DNA of 64,000 nt from Croceicoccus sp. YJ47 (GCF_016745095.1 NZ_CP067087.1:2282501-2346500), one strand, 5' to 3'; shown: positions 35,068 to 43,998, numbered from the stretch's first letter. Made by a program: numbers and translations. Notes: generated from the letters alone by a model not told the origin.

Positions 35068-35847
35068 GTGGGTGAACGGCTTTCGGGCAAGGTGGCACTG
35101 ATTACCGGCGGCACGTCGGGGATCGGGGCTGCGGCGGTGCGGCGATTGACGGGCGAGGGCGCGAAAGTCGTCTTTACCGGATCGCGCGAGGAGGCGGCGC
35201 GTTCGCTTTGCGAGGAGACCGGCGCCACGTTCGTATCGCACCGGGTGCAGGATGCGGACGGCTGGACCGAGTTGTCCCGGCACATCATGGACACGCATGG
35301 CCGCCTCGACATCGCCTTTGCCAATGCGGGCACGGAAAAGAACGACGGCAGCATCGAGGATGTCTCGCTAGAGGGATGGAACTCCATCCTCGCGATCAAC
35401 CAGACGGGCGTCATGCTCACCGTACAGAACGCCATCCGCATGATGAAGCAGAACGAGGGCCAGACCGGTTCGATCATCATCAATTCGTCCATGAACGCGA
35501 ATGCCGCGATGGGCAATTTCGTGTCGTATTCCGTGACGAAGAGCGCCGTGTGCGCATTGGCCAAATCGGCCGCGATCCATTGCGGGAAAAGCGGGTACAA
35601 GATCCGCGTGAACGCGATTCTGCCGGGCGTTGTGGAAACCGACATCATCGCGGGCATCATCAATTCGCAGCCCGACCCGGACGCGACCCGCGCTGCATAC
35701 GAAGGCATGTCGCCGATGAACCGGCTCGCCTCGCTTGAGGAAATATCGGGCCTCGTCGCCTATCTGGCGAGCGATGAGGCCGCGTTCATATCGGGCGGCG
35801 AATATGTGATCGACGGTGCGACGACCGCCGGAATGATGGGCGTATGA
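35068..35847 (+). CDS. SDR family oxidoreductase
   Basis: A 259-residue classical SDR with TGGTSGIG near 12-19, an ANAG-type motif (AFANAGTEKN), catalytic YSVTK and a C-terminal IDGATTAG. The start is GTG at 35068 with AGGAG eight bases upstream; nearby ATGs are out of frame. It is the first of three consecutive SDR genes transcribed away from a Rieske gene, and its stop overlaps the next start. It probably oxidises a diol or hydroxy intermediate made by an oxygenase. Confidence 0.87.
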   Translation: MGERLSGKVALITGGTSGIGAAAVRRLTGEGAKVVFTGSREEAARSLCEETGATFVSHRVQDADGWTELSRHIMDTHGRLDIAFANAGTEKNDGSIEDVSLEGWNSILAINQTGVMLTVQNAIRMMKQNEGQTGSIIINSSMNANAAMGNFVSYSVTKSAVCALAKSAAIHCGKSGYKIRVNAILPGVVETDIIAGIINSQPDPDATRAAYEGMSPMNRLASLEEISGLVAYLASDEAAFISGGEYVIDGATTAGMMGV

Positions 35848-36650
35848 GCGCGCGCCTTGCCGGCAATGTCGCGATCGTATCGGGCGGTCTTCGCGGGATC
35901 GGCCGGGCCATCACCGAACGGTTCGTGGGCGAGGGCGCGCATGTCGTGCTCACCGATCTCGACAGCGAGGACAGCGATGTCGTCGCCGAACTTCGCGCTG
36001 CGCACGGCGACAAGGTCACCTACGCCCGCGCCGATGTCACGAGCGAGGATGACTGGCAGACGCTGCGCGACATGGTGGCCGGGCGGCACGGCAGGCTCGA
36101 CATACTCGTCAACAATGCGGGCACCGACCTTACCGGCGCGGTCGAAACGATCGCCATGGAGGATTGGCGCCGGATCATGGCGATCAATGTCGACGGGGTG
36201 TTCCTGGGCTGCAAGACGTTCACCCCGATGCTCGCCGAAACAGGGGCGCGGCGAAAGGGCGGGGCGAGCATCGTCAACGTCAGCTCGATCATGGGCATCG
36301 TCGGCTATGGTGAGGTTTCGGCGTATAATGCGTCGAAAGGCGCTGTCCGCCTCTTTACCAAGGGGCTTGCGATCGAATTCGCGACGAAGGGCATGCCGAT
36401 CCGCGCCAATTCGCTGCATCCCGGCTTCGTGCGCACGCCGCTGCTGGCCGCGGGGTTCAAACGCTGGGTCGAGAGCGGCGCCGCGGAAAGCGAGCAGGAT
36501 CTCATCGACGCGATGGATGCACAGACGCCCGTCGGTCGCATGGCCGAACCGGACGAGATCGCCGGCCCCGCGCTGTTCCTCGCGAGCGAGGATGCGAGCT
36601 ACATGACCGGCGCCGAACTCGTCATCGACGGCGGCTGGACCGCGCAGTAA
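35844..36650 (+). CDS. SDR family oxidoreductase
   Basis: A 268-residue classical SDR. The cofactor motif is SGGLRGIG (near 12-19), with VNNAGTD, catalytic YNASK and a terminal IDGGWTAQ. The D in LTDLDSED suggests NAD preference. ATG 35844 overlaps the preceding SDR stop by four bases. Three SDRs in a row implies successive dehydrogenation steps or isomer-specific variants; I cannot tell which. Confidence 0.88.
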   Translation: MSARLAGNVAIVSGGLRGIGRAITERFVGEGAHVVLTDLDSEDSDVVAELRAAHGDKVTYARADVTSEDDWQTLRDMVAGRHGRLDILVNNAGTDLTGAVETIAMEDWRRIMAINVDGVFLGCKTFTPMLAETGARRKGGASIVNVSSIMGIVGYGEVSAYNASKGAVRLFTKGLAIEFATKGMPIRANSLHPGFVRTPLLAAGFKRWVESGAAESEQDLIDAMDAQTPVGRMAEPDEIAGPALFLASEDASYMTGAELVIDGGWTAQ

Positions 36651-36671
36651 TTTTTTTTGGAGATACGCAGC

Positions 36672-37451
36672 ATGTCCATCTCTCTTCCCGATTGCGTTGT
36701 GGTCATCACCGGCGCGACCGGCGGCATCGGCCGCGAAACGGTCACGGCGCTCAAAGATGCGGGTGCAACCGTCATTGCGACCGATCTCGCCGACACGGCG
36801 CCCGACCTCGGCGCCGATCATTATGTCCGGCACGACGTGACCGAACCGGACGACTGGGCCGCGGTCGCGGATCTGGTTTCGCGCGAATATGGCCTACTCG
36901 ACGCGCTGGTGAACAATGCCGGCATTTCCATCGTGACGAAGTTCGAGGACACGGACCTGTCGCAATTTCACCGGGTCAATGCGGTCAATGTCGATGGCAT
37001 CGTCATCGGGATACAGGCGCTCCTGCCGCTGCTCAAGCAAGGCGGGCAGCATCGCGACAGCGGCGCCTCGATCATCAATTTCAGCAGCGTGGGCGGCCTG
37101 CGCGGCGCGCCCTTCAACGCGGCCTATTGCACGAGCAAGGCGGCGGTCGCGATGCTCACCAAATGCCTTGGCGCGGAATTCAGCGCGCTGGGCTACAATA
37201 TCCGGGTCAATTCGGTGCATCCCGGCGGGGTGGATACGGGCATGCTGAGTTCCATCATGGAGCGTTATGTCGAAATGGGCGCCGCCGGCTTGAAGGAAGA
37301 GGCGCACAAGAGCGTCGTGGCCTCGCACCCGATCGGGCGGCTGGCGCGGCCGGGCGAAATGGCCGGCGGGGTCGTCTATCTCGCATCCGATGCGGCAAGC
37401 TTCGTGACCTGCGCCGAATTCGTGATCGACGGCGGCTTTACGCAGACCTGA
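36672..37451 (+). CDS. SDR family oxidoreductase
   Basis: A 259-residue classical SDR: TGATGGIG (about 13-20), D at the end of beta-2 (IATDLAD) favouring NAD, NNAG, catalytic YCTSK, and IDGGFTQT at the end. GGAG lies nine bases before ATG 36672, following a run of T residues. It is the last of the three-SDR group and is followed by a strong terminator. The gap to the previous SDR is only 21 bases. Confidence 0.88.
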   Translation: MSISLPDCVVVITGATGGIGRETVTALKDAGATVIATDLADTAPDLGADHYVRHDVTEPDDWAAVADLVSREYGLLDALVNNAGISIVTKFEDTDLSQFHRVNAVNVDGIVIGIQALLPLLKQGGQHRDSGASIINFSSVGGLRGAPFNAAYCTSKAAVAMLTKCLGAEFSALGYNIRVNSVHPGGVDTGMLSSIMERYVEMGAAGLKEEAHKSVVASHPIGRLARPGEMAGGVVYLASDAASFVTCAEFVIDGGFTQT

Positions 37452-37482
37452 AGCGGCGCGTCCCATACAGGGCGCGCAAGCA

Positions 37483-37515
37483 AAAAGCCCCGCCGATTAA
37501 CCCGGCGGGGCTTTT
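37483..37515. terminator. Bidirectional intrinsic terminator
   Basis: AAAAGCCCCGCCG pairs with CGGCGGGGCTTTT around a 7-base loop. It separates the convergent SDR and Rieske alpha genes. Confidence 0.85.
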
Positions 37516-37541
37516 CGCGTTTTGGCGACCTGTGCGCCGGG

Positions 37542-38873
37542 TCAATCCTTCGGCGGACCGCCCAGCACCACATCGTTCAGCAATTCGTGGAACCGCTGGA
37601 TCCGCTTTTCCTGATGGGTGAGGATGCACCCGTCAAAACCGCGCGAATTGAGGCCCTGCTGCTGCGACGTGCCGATCGACAGGTCCTGATCCGCGACGAA
37701 GCCGAGCGTGTTGCCATCGCCGTAATAGCCGTGCCGCACCAGCGCATCGTGCCGCAGGGGGAGCGTGCCGACCGGCGTTTCCACCTCCTTCATCCCCTTG
37801 ACCGGGGGGTAGAGGCACCAGTGCTGGAACACGCATTTGGCAGGGTCGGTCGGGTGCGGTTCGGTGCGCAGGATCTGGCACTGTTCCGGCGACATGGTGA
37901 TGGTGAGATTGGGCCAGAGCGTGCAGTGGAAATAATCGACCAGCTGCTGATCGCTCATCTTGTCGTAATTGGAATATCCGCGTTCCGGGCCTTTTTCGCG
38001 CTTCGCCTTGATGACCGCCTCGCGCAGGTCACCGGTGCGGCCGTGGTAATCCTCCACCCGGATGCCCCATGCCTCGGCCACCTGGCCCAGCGTTTCGGGC
38101 ACTTCGCCCGAATGGTAATCCTCCCGCGTGGTCGCCTGGTGGCCGACCATCCACATCGCGTTGTGGCCGTTTTCATACATCTCGAACACCGTGCTGGGCA
38201 GGCCGTCATTGATGAAGGTCGCCAGTTCGGGGTGGATCGTGGGCAGGTGGTAGCTTTCGTTGAAATTGTCGCGGATGATCTTCCAGTTGAACTCCGCCTC
38301 TGCCGACACGGCAAACACCCGGATCCAGTTTTCGAGCCCGTACCCTTCGAGCCGTTCGGGATAAGGCGTCAGCCATTCGAGCAGCGGTTTCGCATCGAGG
38401 TCCATGTTCCAGAACACGAACGGACCCCACGTCTCGCAGCGCAGCTCTTTCAGATGCACCTTGCCGCATGGGTTGCCGCCGGGAAAATCGTCCGGATCCT
38501 GCACGTTGACGAGCGTGCCTTCGGTATCGAATTGCCACCCGTGATAGCCGCAGGTGATCCGATCGCTCGACGCAACATCGCCGAGGATAAGCCGGTTCCC
38601 GCGGTGCGGGCAGGCGTTGTAGAACGCCTTGACCGAGCCGTCGGCCTGCTTGACCATGATGACGCTCTCGCGCCCGAAATTGTGGCGCACGATGTCGCCT
38701 TCTTCCTCAAGATCGGCGATCACCCCGCCGAGGTGCCACACATGGGGCCACAGCTTGTCATACTCGCCCTCCATCCATTCGCGGGAGGTGTAGCGGTCCG
38801 CGGTGATCCTGTCGCCGCGGACGGGCTGATCGAAATCGGGGGAATAGCGGGCGGCGCCGGCCTGTACGTTCAT
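37542..38873 (-). CDS. Aromatic-ring-hydroxylating-type Rieske oxygenase alpha subunit
   Basis: A 443-residue alpha subunit. The [2Fe-2S] Rieske ligands are C88-x-H90 and C108-x-x-H111; the catalytic iron region is DNFNESYHLPTIHPEL. It activates O2 for hydroxylation of a ring or C-H bond using electrons from a ferredoxin. It is the last gene of a four-gene operon in which every junction overlaps by four bases; an NTF2-like gene directly upstream could encode a beta subunit. The substrate is unknown. Confidence 0.9.
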   Translation of the reverse strand: MNVQAGAARYSPDFDQPVRGDRITADRYTSREWMEGEYDKLWPHVWHLGGVIADLEEEGDIVRHNFGRESVIMVKQADGSVKAFYNACPHRGNRLILGDVASSDRITCGYHGWQFDTEGTLVNVQDPDDFPGGNPCGKVHLKELRCETWGPFVFWNMDLDAKPLLEWLTPYPERLEGYGLENWIRVFAVSAEAEFNWKIIRDNFNESYHLPTIHPELATFINDGLPSTVFEMYENGHNAMWMVGHQATTREDYHSGEVPETLGQVAEAWGIRVEDYHGRTGDLREAVIKAKREKGPERGYSNYDKMSDQQLVDYFHCTLWPNLTITMSPEQCQILRTEPHPTDPAKCVFQHWCLYPPVKGMKEVETPVGTLPLRHDALVRHGYYGDGNTLGFVADQDLSIGTSQQQGLNSRGFDGCILTHQEKRIQRFHELLNDVVLGGPPKD

Positions 38874-39442
38874 GGATTCATCCTCTGTCTTGTCAATGTT
38901 GCGCGGACCGTTTGCGGCCAGTCGCGGCGGTCCGAAAAATCCCGCCCATCGCGCTGTCCGGAGGGGGCCTCCGGATTGTCTTCGAAAAAGGCGCGATTTC
39001 CGGGCGTGTCGGTAACCCAGTCGGTTATAAGCGTGCGGGCGGCGATCTTCCACTGACCATCGCGGGAGGTATATTCGTCGACATAACGCCCGGCGATGAA
39101 CAGGTCGCGTTTCTGCCCCTGTTCGTCGGTGATGTCGTGATACGCCTGAAAATAGGTTTCGCCCGAGGCATGGGACGGCAATTGCATGGCGACATGCTGC
39201 TGGCCGAGCTGATGGTGGGTGCGGTGCATGTCGCCGAGAAAGCCCAGCGCAAAATCGGCAAAGGCACCCGGCCCGCCTTGCATCAGCCCGCAATCGACGA
39301 AGGCATCCTCGTGAAAGGCGGACAGGAGCATGGCGCGGTCGATCCGGTCCAGCCCGCGGGTATAGCGAAAGCCGGCATCCGCGATGGCACGGCGGGCGAG
39401 AATTTCGCGCAGCTCCGCCTCGATATCGAGTGTGCTCGTCAC
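38870..39442 (-). CDS. NTF2/SnoaL-like protein, candidate Rieske beta subunit
   Basis: A 190-residue protein with an NTF2-like fold: RYTRGLDRIDRAMLLSAFHEDAF near the N-terminus and GRYVDEYTSRDGQWKI near residue 130. The start is GTG at 39442 with AGGAGGGG directly upstream, overlapping the GFA gene stop, while its own stop overlaps the Rieske alpha start. Rieske oxygenase beta subunits share this fold, so it may form an alpha-beta complex with the downstream alpha. An independent SnoaL-type isomerase or hydratase is the alternative. Confidence 0.8.
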   Translation of the reverse strand: MTSTLDIEAELREILARRAIADAGFRYTRGLDRIDRAMLLSAFHEDAFVDCGLMQGGPGAFADFALGFLGDMHRTHHQLGQQHVAMQLPSHASGETYFQAYHDITDEQGQKRDLFIAGRYVDEYTSRDGQWKIAARTLITDWVTDTPGNRAFFEDNPEAPSGQRDGRDFSDRRDWPQTVRATLTRQRMNP

Positions 39443-39861
39443 AACCCCTCCTGCATCTGCATCACGGTGTCGCCTTCGGGAAATTGCAGCCATTCGTGCG
39501 CGCTGCGGGTCCAGCAATGCGCGCTCGGCGTCAACGCGGCCGCATCGTCGAGCGTGCCGCCCTTGATGAAGATGATACCCGCATCCTCCGCCGCATCCGT
39601 ATCGGTCAGCACGGGCGAGCCGCAGGTGGGACAGAACAGCCGCCGCACCGCATTGCCGCTTTGCGCGGTATCGACATAGGTCTTCAATTCACCGGTCAGA
39701 TGCAGGTCGTCGCGGCCCGTCACCCCGACGAGCGAGAGCGGCGCGCCCGACTGTTTCTGACAATTGACGCAGGAACACGTGACCGCCTGCATCAGCGGCC
39801 ACGCCACGGAATAGCGCACCGCCCCGCACAGGCATCCGCCCTCGTGCCGGGCGTCGCTCAT
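39439..39861 (-). CDS. GFA family protein (glutathione-dependent formaldehyde-activating-like, zinc)
   Basis: A 140-residue zinc protein. The ligand clusters are C10-L-C12 (GGCLCGAVRY), C29-S-C31-x-x-C34 (CSCVNCQ) and CPTCGSP near residue 98. GFA/DUF636 proteins bind glutathione or formaldehyde adducts, and formaldehyde is a product of Rieske O-demethylation, so its place in a Rieske operon may be meaningful. It overlaps both neighbours by four bases. Activity is not proven for most members. Confidence 0.85.
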   Translation of the reverse strand: MSDARHEGGCLCGAVRYSVAWPLMQAVTCSCVNCQKQSGAPLSLVGVTGRDDLHLTGELKTYVDTAQSGNAVRRLFCPTCGSPVLTDTDAAEDAGIIFIKGGTLDDAAALTPSAHCWTRSAHEWLQFPEGDTVMQMQEGL

Positions 39862-40934
39862 CGCCCCTCCTCCAGCGAGGCCCAAAGCGCATAGACCGGG
39901 TCCGAACGATCCGTCCGCCCGTCGAGCGGCAGGGATTCGTAAAGCCCGTCGCGCTCCATCGTGGTGGGCCGGGCGGAGTTCCAGTCGGTGACGAACGCCC
40001 GCTCCGCAATGTACCAGCGCCCCTCGCGCCGTTCGTACCGGTCGAGATAGCGCCCGCCGGTCAGCATTTCCTGACCGTCGACGATCATCGCGGCAATGAC
40101 GTAAAGCTCGCCGACGCCGTGGTCGCCTGCGACCTCCACCCATTCGTTGGCAATCGAATGGAACACGACCTCGGGGCCGTTCTTGACCAGGGCGCACACA
40201 TCCTCGGCAAATTGCTGCGCCGTGCCATTGGTGATCTGGAGCGACACAGTTGCGCCGGGAAGGAAGATCGAATTGATGAGATCCTCGTCCGCCCGGTCCA
40301 CCCCGCGGCAATAGGCCATGCTGAGATCGTAGATTTCCGCCCGCGACAGCGCCGCGTCGAGCCGCGCATCGTGTTGGTCGGTGTCGCCGTTGGTCATGGC
40401 CTGTCCTTCGCGCCGCATCGTGCCGGCAAAATGGTTGAGAATGGCGCGCCCCGGGTCCGATGCGCGCTTGGCCCCATGGGCGCCGAAACCGGCGAGATCG
40501 GGCATGGCGTCGGGGCGCGAAACGGTGGAGGGGGCGTTCATGTTGCCCGCCATCACATAGCGGCGATGCGCGATCCGCCATTGCCCATCCCGCCGTTCGT
40601 GCCGGTCGAGATAGCGCCCGAAAATGAGCCGCTGCACCGCGTCCTCCGCATAGGCGACGACATAGCTTTCCGACACCGCCCGGTCGCCGTCCACCGCGAT
40701 CCAGCAGTGCCCGGTCCGGTGCATGGTGGGCGGCGTGTCCTTCTGCGCATCGGCGAGAATGCGGGCAAGATCGACCGCCGCGCCGTCGAAGAAGCCGTAA
40801 TCGACCGTCGCGTCATCGTGATAGGACGCCGCGATCAAGGCCGCATCCGCCCGGTCCACCCCGCGCGAATGCAGGGCCAGCGCATTGCCGATTTCAGCCC
40901 GCGCGATCAGTGTGGAGGCATCGTGCGCCTGCAT
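39858..40934 (-). CDS. Fused tandem NTF2/SnoaL-like protein
   Basis: A 358-residue protein with two NTF2-like domains in one chain (about 10-140 and 190-335). Each repeats the same landmarks: RGVDRAD near the start and GRYLDRxERRxGxWxI near the end. They also match the 190-residue NTF2-like protein two genes downstream, so three related domains occur in one operon. ATG 40934 is chosen; a GTG six bases upstream is possible. Function is unknown. It is the first gene of the operon and divergent from a TetR regulator. Confidence 0.8.
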   Translation of the reverse strand: MQAHDASTLIARAEIGNALALHSRGVDRADAALIAASYHDDATVDYGFFDGAAVDLARILADAQKDTPPTMHRTGHCWIAVDGDRAVSESYVVAYAEDAVQRLIFGRYLDRHERRDGQWRIAHRRYVMAGNMNAPSTVSRPDAMPDLAGFGAHGAKRASDPGRAILNHFAGTMRREGQAMTNGDTDQHDARLDAALSRAEIYDLSMAYCRGVDRADEDLINSIFLPGATVSLQITNGTAQQFAEDVCALVKNGPEVVFHSIANEWVEVAGDHGVGELYVIAAMIVDGQEMLTGGRYLDRYERREGRWYIAERAFVTDWNSARPTTMERDGLYESLPLDGRTDRSDPVYALWASLEEGR

Positions 40935-41088
40935 GCTCACGCCAGCCGCCCGTCCGTTCCCGCGCGGCGGCGCGGCGGGACGCATGCCGGCCGGGCCATG
41001 TTCGACATACAGCTCATCTCTCTCTCCCGCCGGGCGCGGGGCCGCGCCCGAATCTCGACAAATTGCGGCGGCTTTTAAGGAAACCGTC

Positions 41089-41147
41089 CATACTGCCGGT
41101 TTTTGTAGACAGCGAGGCGCCGCGCTTCATACTGGGGTTTTGAATAG
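41089..41147. repeat. Direct repeat in divergent promoter region
   Basis: Two copies of a CATACTG-GGTTTT-type element (41089-41109 and 41128-41147) start 39 bases apart in the 251-bp gap between the four-gene Rieske operon and the TetR gene. Tandem operator sites for the regulator, or promoter elements, are possible. Confidence 0.4.
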
Positions 41148-41185
41148 GCGGGCGCGATCCGCCCCACCCCTGGCGGAGACCGATC

Positions 41186-41881
41186 ATGGCCGCGCGCCGC
41201 AAACAGCTTCTCGATTCCATCCGGCCCGGCGCGGGCACGCAGGATGCGCAGCGCTGGCAACAGGTGAAGAGTTCGCAGACGCGGCAGGGTATTCTCGACG
41301 CGGCGATGATGATTCTGGTGGAGGGCGGCTATGCCCGGCTCACCACGGTGCGGATCACGCAGGACGCGGGCATTTCACGCGGGGCCATGCACCATCATTT
41401 CGCCAATCGGGACGAATTGATCGCTGCGCTTGTCGATCATGTCCTCTATCGCCGGATGCGCCATTTTCTCGATGAATATCTGCGCGATATCGCCGCCCTG
41501 CCCAAGGAAAGCGCGCTGGCCATCGCGACCGAGCTGTACTGGCGCAGCGTGCAGAGCGACGAATATGCCGCCTATCTCGAACTTGCGCTCGCGGCGCGTA
41601 GCGACACCGCGCTGCGTTCGGTGTTCATTCCCGCGGCAAAGCGGTTCGACGCGATCTGGAATGACGAGATGGTGCACAGCTTTCCCAACTGGTCGCACAT
41701 TCATGAACAGATGCGGTTGACCAACGACATCGTGCAATCGGCCTGTCTCGGCATGTTGCTCCACGAACCGGTCGTGGGCGAGGCGCGCACCCGCGAGCAG
41801 CGCGCCCTGCTCATCGAGATCGTGCGGCGCGTGCACGGCGGCCTGCGCGGAAAACAGGCAGAGCTGCCGGATTTACTGTGA
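41186..41881 (+). CDS. TetR/AcrR family transcriptional regulator
   Basis: A 231-residue regulator. The N-terminal helix-turn-helix spans about residues 30-76 (QTRQGILDAAMMILVEGG, then ISRGAMHHHFANRDELI). The C-terminal ligand-binding domain is helical and typical of regulators that sense a catabolic intermediate. It is divergent from the tandem-NTF2/GFA/NTF2/Rieske operon and lies 70 bases upstream of another Rieske gene, so it may control both. The ligand is unknown. Confidence 0.88.
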   Translation: MAARRKQLLDSIRPGAGTQDAQRWQQVKSSQTRQGILDAAMMILVEGGYARLTTVRITQDAGISRGAMHHHFANRDELIAALVDHVLYRRMRHFLDEYLRDIAALPKESALAIATELYWRSVQSDEYAAYLELALAARSDTALRSVFIPAAKRFDAIWNDEMVHSFPNWSHIHEQMRLTNDIVQSACLGMLLHEPVVGEARTREQRALLIEIVRRVHGGLRGKQAELPDLL

Positions 41882-41951
41882 GAAGGGATAGTTTCACAGC
41901 CTCGCCCGCTTTGCGACACTGCGCCGATAAAATGAGCGAGAGGAACCTCCG

Positions 41952-43298
41952 ATGACTGAGCAGGCGCATGTCCCGCCGCCGATGGACGGCCGCGATCCGT
42001 CCAACCTGCGCGGCGACAAGATTACGGGCGATCGTTATTTTTCGCGCGCGTTCGCGCAGAAGGAATGGGACGGCTTGTGGACGAAGATCTGGCACGTGGC
42101 CGGACGCCTCGCCGAAATTCCCGAGCCGGGCGATTTCCTCGTCCATAATTTCCTGCACGAGAGCGTCATCTGCATCCGTCAGGACGATGGCGCAGTGCGC
42201 GCATTCTACAATTCCTGCGGCCATCGCGGGATGCGCATGGTCGATGAAACCTCCTCGATGGAGGCGATCACCTGCCCGTATCACGGCTGGCGCTGGGGGA
42301 AGGACGGGGTGCTTCAGTCGGCGCAGGATGCCGAGGTCGATTTCTCGCAAGGCAATCCGTGCGGCGCGTTGTCGTTAAAGGAGCTGCGCTGCGACCAATG
42401 GGGCGGGTTCGTGTGGTATACGATGGACGACGATGGGCCGAGCTTGCGCGATTATCTGGCGCCGATGCCCGCGCTCTATCGCAATTACCCGATGGAGACC
42501 GCCGTGCGCGTGGCGTGGTACCGGATCAAGGTCGATGCCAACTGGAAATTCGTGACCGATAATTTCAGTGAAAGCTACCACACCCGCACCGCCCATCCGC
42601 AGGTGCCGCCGTGGATCGATCAGGACGTCGACAGCGGGCGGCACGAAATGTGGCCGGCGGGCCATGGCCGCACGGTGCAGCCGATGCGCCCGTCGCTGTC
42701 CGACCGTCCGCCCGAAGGCGTGGATCACATGTTCCGCCATATCCTGTCGGCGTGGGACATCGATCCCGACGCATACGACAGCTACGAGCATTTTGCGCTC
42801 AAGGGGTGGAAGGATCTCAAAGCGGCGAAGCAGGCGCTCTGGAAGGAGCGGGGCTACGTCCATTATGAAAAGATGAACGACGAGGAGATTACCGACAGTC
42901 CGCACACGGTGATCTTCCCCAATGTCACCATCAGCTTCCTGCCCGACAATCTGATTTTCTTCCGCTCCGAACCTGTGAAGGACGAGCCCGAAAAATGCTG
43001 GTTCGACCTGTGGTGCATGGCCTTTCCGGTGGAGGGGCAGGACGAGGTGGAATCGATCATGGCGGGGCCAAAGCCGCTGCGCGAGGCGATGACATGCGAA
43101 CATCGCGAATTCGACCGCGGCAAGGGCGTCCCCGAACTCGCCGGGCAGATCGTTTATCAGGATATGGAACTGGCCGAGAACATGCAGGCCGGCATGCATT
43201 CGCGCGGATATGACGACGCCTATCTGTCCGATCAGGAAACGCGCGTCCGCTTTTTTCACGAAGTGCTCAATGACTGGATCGAGGGGAGGAAACCGTAA
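41952..43298 (+). CDS. Rieske non-haem iron oxygenase alpha subunit
   Basis: A 448-residue alpha subunit with Rieske ligands C89-x-H91 and C108-x-x-H111 (CPYHGW) and the mononuclear iron region DNFSESYHTRTAHPQ. GAGAGGAACCTCC precedes the ATG. It begins a three-gene plus-strand operon with an SDR (start overlapping the stop by one base) and an NTF2-like gene. It is similar in layout to the alpha subunits at 37542 and 33481. The substrate is unknown. Confidence 0.9.
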   Translation: MTEQAHVPPPMDGRDPSNLRGDKITGDRYFSRAFAQKEWDGLWTKIWHVAGRLAEIPEPGDFLVHNFLHESVICIRQDDGAVRAFYNSCGHRGMRMVDETSSMEAITCPYHGWRWGKDGVLQSAQDAEVDFSQGNPCGALSLKELRCDQWGGFVWYTMDDDGPSLRDYLAPMPALYRNYPMETAVRVAWYRIKVDANWKFVTDNFSESYHTRTAHPQVPPWIDQDVDSGRHEMWPAGHGRTVQPMRPSLSDRPPEGVDHMFRHILSAWDIDPDAYDSYEHFALKGWKDLKAAKQALWKERGYVHYEKMNDEEITDSPHTVIFPNVTISFLPDNLIFFRSEPVKDEPEKCWFDLWCMAFPVEGQDEVESIMAGPKPLREAMTCEHREFDRGKGVPELAGQIVYQDMELAENMQAGMHSRGYDDAYLSDQETRVRFFHEVLNDWIEGRKP

Positions 43299-43984
43299 TG
43301 GCCAATGTCTATATCGCCGGCTGCTCGCGCGGGATCGGGCTGGAACTCGTGCGCCGCCATGCGGAACGCGGGGACACGGTCTTTGCCATGAACCGCAATA
43401 TCGGGACGCAGGATGCGCTCGCTGCGTTGGCGGACGCGCATGACAATGTGTCGCTGCACGAACTGGATGCGGGCGATCTCGACCGGATCGACGGCGCCGT
43501 GGCCGCGACCGGGGACGGGTCGGTGGACCTCCTTTATATCGTGGCGGGGGTGACGGGGCCGCTCAATGCCGAACTCGCCACGCCGATCGACTGGGACGGG
43601 TGGGACAGCGCGATCGACATCATGGTCAAGGGGCCGCTCGCCATATTCAAGGCGTTCCTGCCCCGCATGCACGAAGGCACGAAAGTCGTGCCGTTCTCAA
43701 GCCAGCTCGCCGCGTCGACCTGGCCGATGGGCGGCATGTATGCCTATGTCGCGTGCAAGTCGGCATTGAATGGCGTGATGCGCGGCGTGGCGAAGGACGT
43801 GAAGGACAAGGGCATCATCATCGCCCTGCTGCATCCCGGCTGGGTTCAGACCGACATGGGCGGGGAGCAGGCCGAGATCACGGTCGAGGAAAGCGCATCC
43901 GGTATCGTGGCGCTCGCCGACGGGCTGTCCATGGAAGACAGCGGCGAATTCTTCAAATGGAACGGCGAAAAGCACGCCTGGTAG
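43298..43984 (+). CDS. SDR family NAD(P)-dependent oxidoreductase
   Basis: A 228-residue compact SDR with an unusual N-terminus starting directly at the cofactor strand (VYIAGCSRGIG), the middle segment IVAGVTG in place of NNAG, and catalytic Tyr and Lys in YAYVACKSALNG. Its closest pattern is the CsgA/sniffer-like SDR group. It overlaps the Rieske alpha stop (TAATG), so it is coupled to it. It is likely to oxidise or reduce the oxygenase product. Confidence 0.85.
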   Translation: MANVYIAGCSRGIGLELVRRHAERGDTVFAMNRNIGTQDALAALADAHDNVSLHELDAGDLDRIDGAVAATGDGSVDLLYIVAGVTGPLNAELATPIDWDGWDSAIDIMVKGPLAIFKAFLPRMHEGTKVVPFSSQLAASTWPMGGMYAYVACKSALNGVMRGVAKDVKDKGIIIALLHPGWVQTDMGGEQAEITVEESASGIVALADGLSMEDSGEFFKWNGEKHAW

Positions 43985-43998
43985 GGGACGACACGCAC

